17,358 bases of DNA. It comes from an uncultured Oscillibacter sp. (lineage in GTDB: Bacteria > Bacillota > Clostridia > Oscillospirales > Oscillospiraceae). The stretch is from assembly GCA_910588175.1 (NCBI GenBank), contig CAJUQQ010000041.1:1-17358 (forward strand), written 5' to 3'. A program made the translations under genes and the position numbers. The notes under the pieces were generated by a model. The model worked only from the letters and a program-made list of their open reading frames with translations, was not told where the DNA came from and did no database searches. Below, in pieces: positions 14,845 to 17,358 of the stretch. Position 1 is the stretch's first letter. Every line of letters begins with the position of its first letter.

Positions 14845-15052
14845 AATAAAAAGCTCCTCTCGGTAAGTAGTAACCAAGAGGCATAGTAATCCCCTGACAA
14901 AAACACTATCCCCTGTGCAAGTAGGAAGCATTGTCAGGTAAAATCAATTAAATTCAATTCTTTGTTTTTACTTGTTTACTCAGGTTTACTTGCATAAACG
15001 GGAGCAAACACATATAAACAATGTTTCGAATTTAATTCACCATACCTCAAAG
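14845..15052 (-). promoter_or_regulatory. Long structured 5' leader of the RNase III-like gene
   Basis: About 208 nt separate the inferred start site from the ATG, with no open frame. In the RNA, nested arms can pair: 15028-15038 with 14945-14955 (10 of 11), 15015-15021 with 14972-14978 (7 of 7), and 14995-14999 with 14984-14988. A second hairpin has perfect arms CCTGACAA (14893-14900) and TTGTCAGG (14931-14938). TTTACTTG occurs twice, at 14967-14974 and 14985-14992. RNase III of E. coli cuts a stem in its own leader; a similar loop here is an inference. Confidence 0.5.
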
Positions 15053-15059
15053 CGGTTCT

Positions 15060-15088
15060 ATTGTAACAGGAAAGCTTGACCAAGTCAA
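15060..15088 (-). promoter_or_regulatory. Promoter of the RNase III-like gene
   Basis: The minus strand has TTGACT (15083-15088), 17 nt and TACAAT (15060-15065) preceded by TGT, five of six in each hexamer. The -35 lies in the dyad TTGAC-CAA-GTCAA (15076-15088). The same dyad offers a plus-strand TTGACC towards the higBA remnant. Confidence 0.75.
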
Positions 15089-15109
15089 CATTTCGTAGGA
15101 ATCTTGCTG

Positions 15110-15293
15110 ATGGCATGGGATATTAAGTTGCGTACCAAAATTTCCATGATGCCTGAATTTCTGGAGAACAAAGAACCGACACTTTAAGAGCCCAGTTCCA
15201 AGCTATTTGGGGACGGCATTTCCGAGATTCAAGTCAATCGCGATTGACCGCGCAAGGCGTTACCGCACTGACTACCAGACCAGGGAGGGCTGA
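15110..15293 (+). pseudogene. Decayed HigB/RelE-type toxin gene
   Basis: In one frame the DNA reads LRTKISMMPEFLENKEPTL, a stop (TAA 15185-15187), then EPSSKLFGDGISEIQV. HigB (Gp49-like) toxins have a LREPYSKxLGDGIFELR-like segment here. A different frame then gives IDRARRYRTDYQTREG and a stop at 15291-15293, like the HigB C-terminal helix (A-K-x-Y-R-x-D-Y). The 40 or so residues normally between these parts, including the catalytic core, are missing, and the N-terminus is unclear. The gene lies directly before an intact HigA-like antitoxin, the usual toxin-antitoxin order. It should encode no active toxin. The match is from memory of the family, not a search. Confidence 0.65.
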
Positions 15294-16202
15294 TTGATGA
15301 GTAAGAATTTCCGGGAGACATTGAATGAGCAGCTGAGAGATCCGGCTTTCCAGGCTGAATGGGAGACACTGGAGCCTGAACGGCAGATCATCCGGGCAAT
15401 CATTGAGGGGCGAGAGAGGTGTGATCTGACACAGCAGCAGTTGGCCGAGATTACCGGCATTCAGCAGGCGGATATCAGCCGACTGGAAAATGGCACAGGG
15501 AATCTCTCCCTCCGCACCCTGAAACGGTTGGCTGCCGGTATGGGAATGCAACTGAAATTGGAGTTTGTTCCCAAGACTGTTCAATAATGAAAGGATACCG
15601 GATTCCATCTCACGGATCAGCTGGCTCATTGCTTCCTGCGCCGCATCGCGCACTTCCTGGTAGGACAGATTCTTCTGCTGGTAGAGGTGCAGGAGCTCAT
15701 CCCGAAAAATATCGTTGGTCAGTTTAGAGCGCATCGTCTTAATTCCCTGCTCTGTCAGATGGCCTTGCGTCGGATCAGCGGACCAGACCATCATGTGGAT
15801 ATGCGGGTGGTGCTTCTCATCGTGGAAGGCAGCGCACCAGCGAAACTGACTGGGCAGGATCTTCATTGCCTCTGCCAGTTCCGTCTGATGAGCCAGGAGG
15901 AGCCTTCGCCAACTCGCTGCTGAGTCATACCCCAGTCGGGCGGCGTCCTCACGCCTGAGCGAGTAGATGAATGTCCAGACCGGGGCCGGGTGATTGCTCA
16001 CCTCTTTCATTGTCATCTCAAGGTCAACGGACTCGGTGTTGGAGAACAGTCCGTGAGACCTGGGACGTTCCGCGATGTACTCCATGTACTGACCACTTCT
16101 GTTCAACAGTTCTACGCCGTCACGGGTGGCGATGTACTCCGCATAGTTTCCAGCTCCGCCGCCTGGCTTGATGTATCCGCTCTTTTGAATCAGTCCCTGC
16201 AT
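15234..16202 (-). CDS. MobP-like relaxase, catalytic N-terminus kept, 3' end replaced
   Basis: Relaxases nick one strand at oriT and lead it into the recipient. The first 200 residues look genuine: MQGLIQKSGYIKPGGGAG and YIATRDGVE as in Firmicutes MobP-type relaxases, and the metal-binding His cluster in HDEKHHPHIHMMVWS (127-141). From about residue 203 the frame runs antisense through the HigA gene and toxin remnant, and the composition becomes Leu/Ser/Pro-rich and unrelated. The natural gene is therefore broken near 15588-15600, losing its C-terminal part. The ATG (16200-16202) shares one base with the stop of the upstream small mob gene (TGATG). AGAGG lies before it. Activity is doubtful. 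Confidence 0.75.
   Translation of the reverse strand: MQGLIQKSGYIKPGGGAGNYAEYIATRDGVELLNRSGQYMEYIAERPRSHGLFSNTESVDLEMTMKEVSNHPAPVWTFIYSLRREDAARLGYDSAASWRRLLLAHQTELAEAMKILPSQFRWCAAFHDEKHHPHIHMMVWSADPTQGHLTEQGIKTMRSKLTNDIFRDELLHLYQQKNLSYQEVRDAAQEAMSQLIREMESGILSLLNSLGNKLQFQLHSHTGSQPFQGAEGEIPCAIFQSADIRLLNAGNLGQLLLCQITPLSPLNDCPDDLPFRLQCLPFSLESRISQLLIQCLPEILTHQSALPGLVVSAVTPCAVNRD
15297..15587 (+). CDS. higA: HigA-type XRE antitoxin, orphaned
   Basis: A 96-residue protein with an N-terminal dimerising region (FRETLNEQLRDPAFQAEWE) and a helix-turn-helix (about 40-85): LTQQQLAEITGIQQADISRL, then ENGTGNLSLRTLKRLAAGMG. This is typical of HigA-like antitoxins, which bind toxin and repress their own promoter. 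The ATG at 15297 is preferred to the TTG at 15294, with GGGAGGG 7 nt upstream. It starts 3 nt after the end of the toxin remnant. With no working toxin next to it, it may act as a plain repressor or an anti-toxin for a related system elsewhere. Its 3' end abuts the broken end of the relaxase gene. Confidence 0.8.
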   Translation: MSKNFRETLNEQLRDPAFQAEWETLEPERQIIRAIIEGRERCDLTQQQLAEITGIQQADISRLENGTGNLSLRTLKRLAAGMGMQLKLEFVPKTVQ

Positions 16203-16609
16203 CAGTCGAGCCTCTTCTGGAATTTGTAGGCGTCTTCAAAATTGACCTCGCCGTTCGTTTCCTTAACGTCCTTGATACACCTGACCCGCATTTTCTTCAG
16301 CGTGTCCAGATCCACATCAGCGATGGCGGCAATAAGGTGAGCCATAACTGCGTCATCTACTGACAGCTTGAACAGCGGTTTCCCGATGCGGCTGCCCAGT
16401 GCGCTCAACTTACCCTCCAGCACGGCGGAGAGGACGCGGGGCAGGTAGCTGTCGGCCTGCTCCGTATCCAGATAGCCGGAGTAGAACTGGATCGCTTTCT
16501 CAATGTACTCATTTTGCGTGGAGCAGTTGTCGGTGCGATAGTGATCTTTGACTTTGGACCAGGCCTCATCCGTCAGCCAGACGGTGTGCCGGTTCTTGTT
16601 CTCGTTCAT
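16202..16609 (-). CDS. Putative relaxosome accessory protein (ribbon-helix-helix-like)
   Basis: A 135-residue protein. The N-terminus HTVWLTDEAWSKVKDHYRTD followed by a helix in TQNEYIEKAIQFYSGYL suggests a ribbon-helix-helix DNA-binding fold. A longer helical C-terminus follows (VDDAVMAHLIAAIADVDLDT). Small proteins of this sort sit directly before MobP-type relaxases in Firmicutes integrative elements and help recruit the relaxase to oriT. The gene is coupled to the relaxase by TGATG. ATG at 16607-16609 follows AAAGGAGG with 9 nt spacing. The fold is read by eye; the role comes from context. Confidence 0.7.
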   Translation of the reverse strand: MNENKNRHTVWLTDEAWSKVKDHYRTDNCSTQNEYIEKAIQFYSGYLDTEQADSYLPRVLSAVLEGKLSALGSRIGKPLFKLSVDDAVMAHLIAAIADVDLDTLKKMRVRCIKDVKETNGEVNFEDAYKFQKRLD

Positions 16610-16636
16610 GCCTGAAAGCCTCCTTTACTTTGTAAT

Positions 16637-16798
16637 AGCGTCATGTGAAACCTTGAAACAGCGGCTTTTTTCTCTGCTTTTTAGAAGATCAGCGTCAATC
16701 AAAGATGCCAGCCTTCAAAAAAGCGTCAGCCTCCGTCCCTGAAACCGCCCGCACTGCGGGCGGTTGTGACCGCACCGGCGCAGCAAAAGCGCCGGTGC
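16637..16798. other. Candidate oriT or terminator region: two GC-rich hairpins and AGCGTCA repeats
   Basis: AACCGCCCGCA (16743-16753) and TGCGGGCGGTT (16755-16765) form an 11-nt dyad. GCACCGGCGC (16772-16781) and GCGCCGGTGC (16789-16798) form a perfect 10-bp stem around a 7-nt loop. AGCGTCA occurs three times (16637-16643, 16691-16697, 16722-16728). The region lies just upstream of the mob genes, where oriT is usually found. The hairpins could instead terminate the upstream helix-turn-helix gene. No nic site is recognised. No gene is supported between 16610 and 16816. Confidence 0.45.
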
Positions 16799-17016
16799 TT
16801 TCTCCTGCTTTCCCTCTCATCCCTCGCCTTGCGCCTCCCAACGGGCGCACAGCTCGCCACGTGGGTGGGGCTGGGTCAGATGTTGCCCGAGCAGGAGCCA
16901 GGGCACACAGGGCCGCTCTGGGATGACGGTGGTCATATTCCGTTTGCCGTTTTTGGACACGACTGCGTTCTGCATCCACAGCGATCCACAGGCCGTCATG
17001 GAGGGGTTTCTCTTGT

Positions 17017-17358
17017 TTACAGCGACGCAGTTTTTGCATACTCCCATCTTGCTGTTTGTACCTCCAGTCGGCGCAGTTCGTTCTGCTGATGAGCATCCAG
17101 CACCTCATGGAATGGACGGATGGTGTAGAGCAGGCTGCCGTTGTGCTTGAGACCGGTCCTGGTGAATACGGTGGTGTCCTCTGTGCTGATGAGCCCCTTG
17201 TCAGCGAGAGAGCAGACGTGCTTGCGCACCGTGTTGACACTCATTCCCGTAGCCGTACCAATCGTTTTGTAGCTGGGCCAGCACTGGTGGGTACACCGGT
17301 TCTCACAGCGGAGCAGATAGGCGTACACCGCGAACTCGCCAGGAGATAAGCCCAGAGA
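17017..17358 (-). CDS. Helix-turn-helix protein of the mobile element (5' end outside window)
   Basis: The 113 visible residues begin SLGLSPGEFAVYAYLLRCEN and contain a winged helix-turn-helix (about 8-65): SYKTIGTATGMSVNTVRKHV, CSLADKGLISTEDT. Proteins of this kind in Clostridia integrative elements often lie before the mob genes and act as replication- or transfer-linked regulators. The reading frame continues to the window edge without a stop, so the gene starts beyond 17358; a GTG at 17328 is unlikely to be the start because LGLSPGEFAV belongs to the domain. It stops at 17017 after EVQTARWEYAKTASL. Other frames of 16817-17016 hold protein-like stretches (RVQKRQTEYDHRHPRAAL), so a 3' frameshift is possible. 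Confidence 0.7.
   Translation of the reverse strand, partial: SLGLSPGEFAVYAYLLRCENRCTHQCWPSYKTIGTATGMSVNTVRKHVCSLADKGLISTEDTTVFTRTGLKHNGSLLYTIRPFHEVLDAHQQNELRRLEVQTARWEYAKTASL

Noticed and set aside
14967..14992. TTTACTTG repeats considered as a CRISPR or iteron array
   Set aside because: There are only two copies 18 nt apart with no regular spacers. They are explained as part of the leader's nested pairing.
16695..17240. 181-codon minus-strand frame over the helix-turn-helix gene 3' part
   Set aside because: Its start lies inside the helix-turn-helix domain in another frame and its end reads through the two hairpins. Only the middle may be a frameshifted remnant.

Overview
The window reads as chromosomal DNA of a GC-rich Gram-positive Clostridia bacterium, most like gut Oscillospiraceae (Flavonifractor/Oscillibacter/Lawsonibacter type). 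The basis is a GC-rich core with Firmicutes-style Shine-Dalgarno sites, an SLH-anchored BspA-like surface protein, the rpsO-pnp pair, a YtrA-type GntR/ABC operon and hairpin-rich intergenic spacers. No database search was possible, so the family assignments come from motifs read by eye.

Layout. (1) 1-5162, all on the minus strand: the 5' end of argG behind a consensus promoter overlapped by a perfect ARG box; mnmE; and a 1013-residue secreted surface protein with leucine-rich repeats, about nine cysteine modules and C-terminal SLH repeats. (2) 5163-8170, minus strand: pnp, rpsO and a 59-residue small protein, each with recognisable promoters, terminators or leader structures. The rpsO-pnp spacer holds a long nearly uninterrupted RNA hairpin. 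(3) 8171-8500: non-coding, with four strong inverted repeats. (4) 8502-12252, plus strand: a gntR-ABC ATPase-ABC permease operon behind an operator with three half-sites, then a 56-residue small protein ending in a strong terminator. (5) 12408-13368: a fabG-type reductase (minus) divergent from tRNA-Val(GAC) (plus), with back-to-back promoters and a strong terminator after the tRNA.

(6) 13369-17358 is an accessory island beginning right after the tRNA, with visibly lower GC and a different gene style. It carries an RNase III-family enzyme with two dsRNA-binding domains and all catalytic acidic residues. A newly noted 53-residue protein sits 2 nt downstream of it. Upstream is a long structured leader and a strong promoter. 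Beyond that lie a decayed HigB toxin with an intact HigA antitoxin, a MobP-like relaxase cut off at its 3' end, a small relaxosome-type protein, a hairpin-rich candidate oriT/terminator region, and the 3' part of a helix-turn-helix protein that runs off the window. This looks like the remnant of an integrative or mobilizable element next to tRNA-Val.

How the parts work together. The left half is housekeeping: arginine synthesis, tRNA wobble modification, RNA turnover, the ribosome, and cell surface. The central operon is probably a self-repressed, envelope-related exporter. The most unusual unit is the island's RNase III/dsRBD gene with its small coupled partner and structured leader. It could be a dsRNA-directed defence or regulatory module, but that function is inference.
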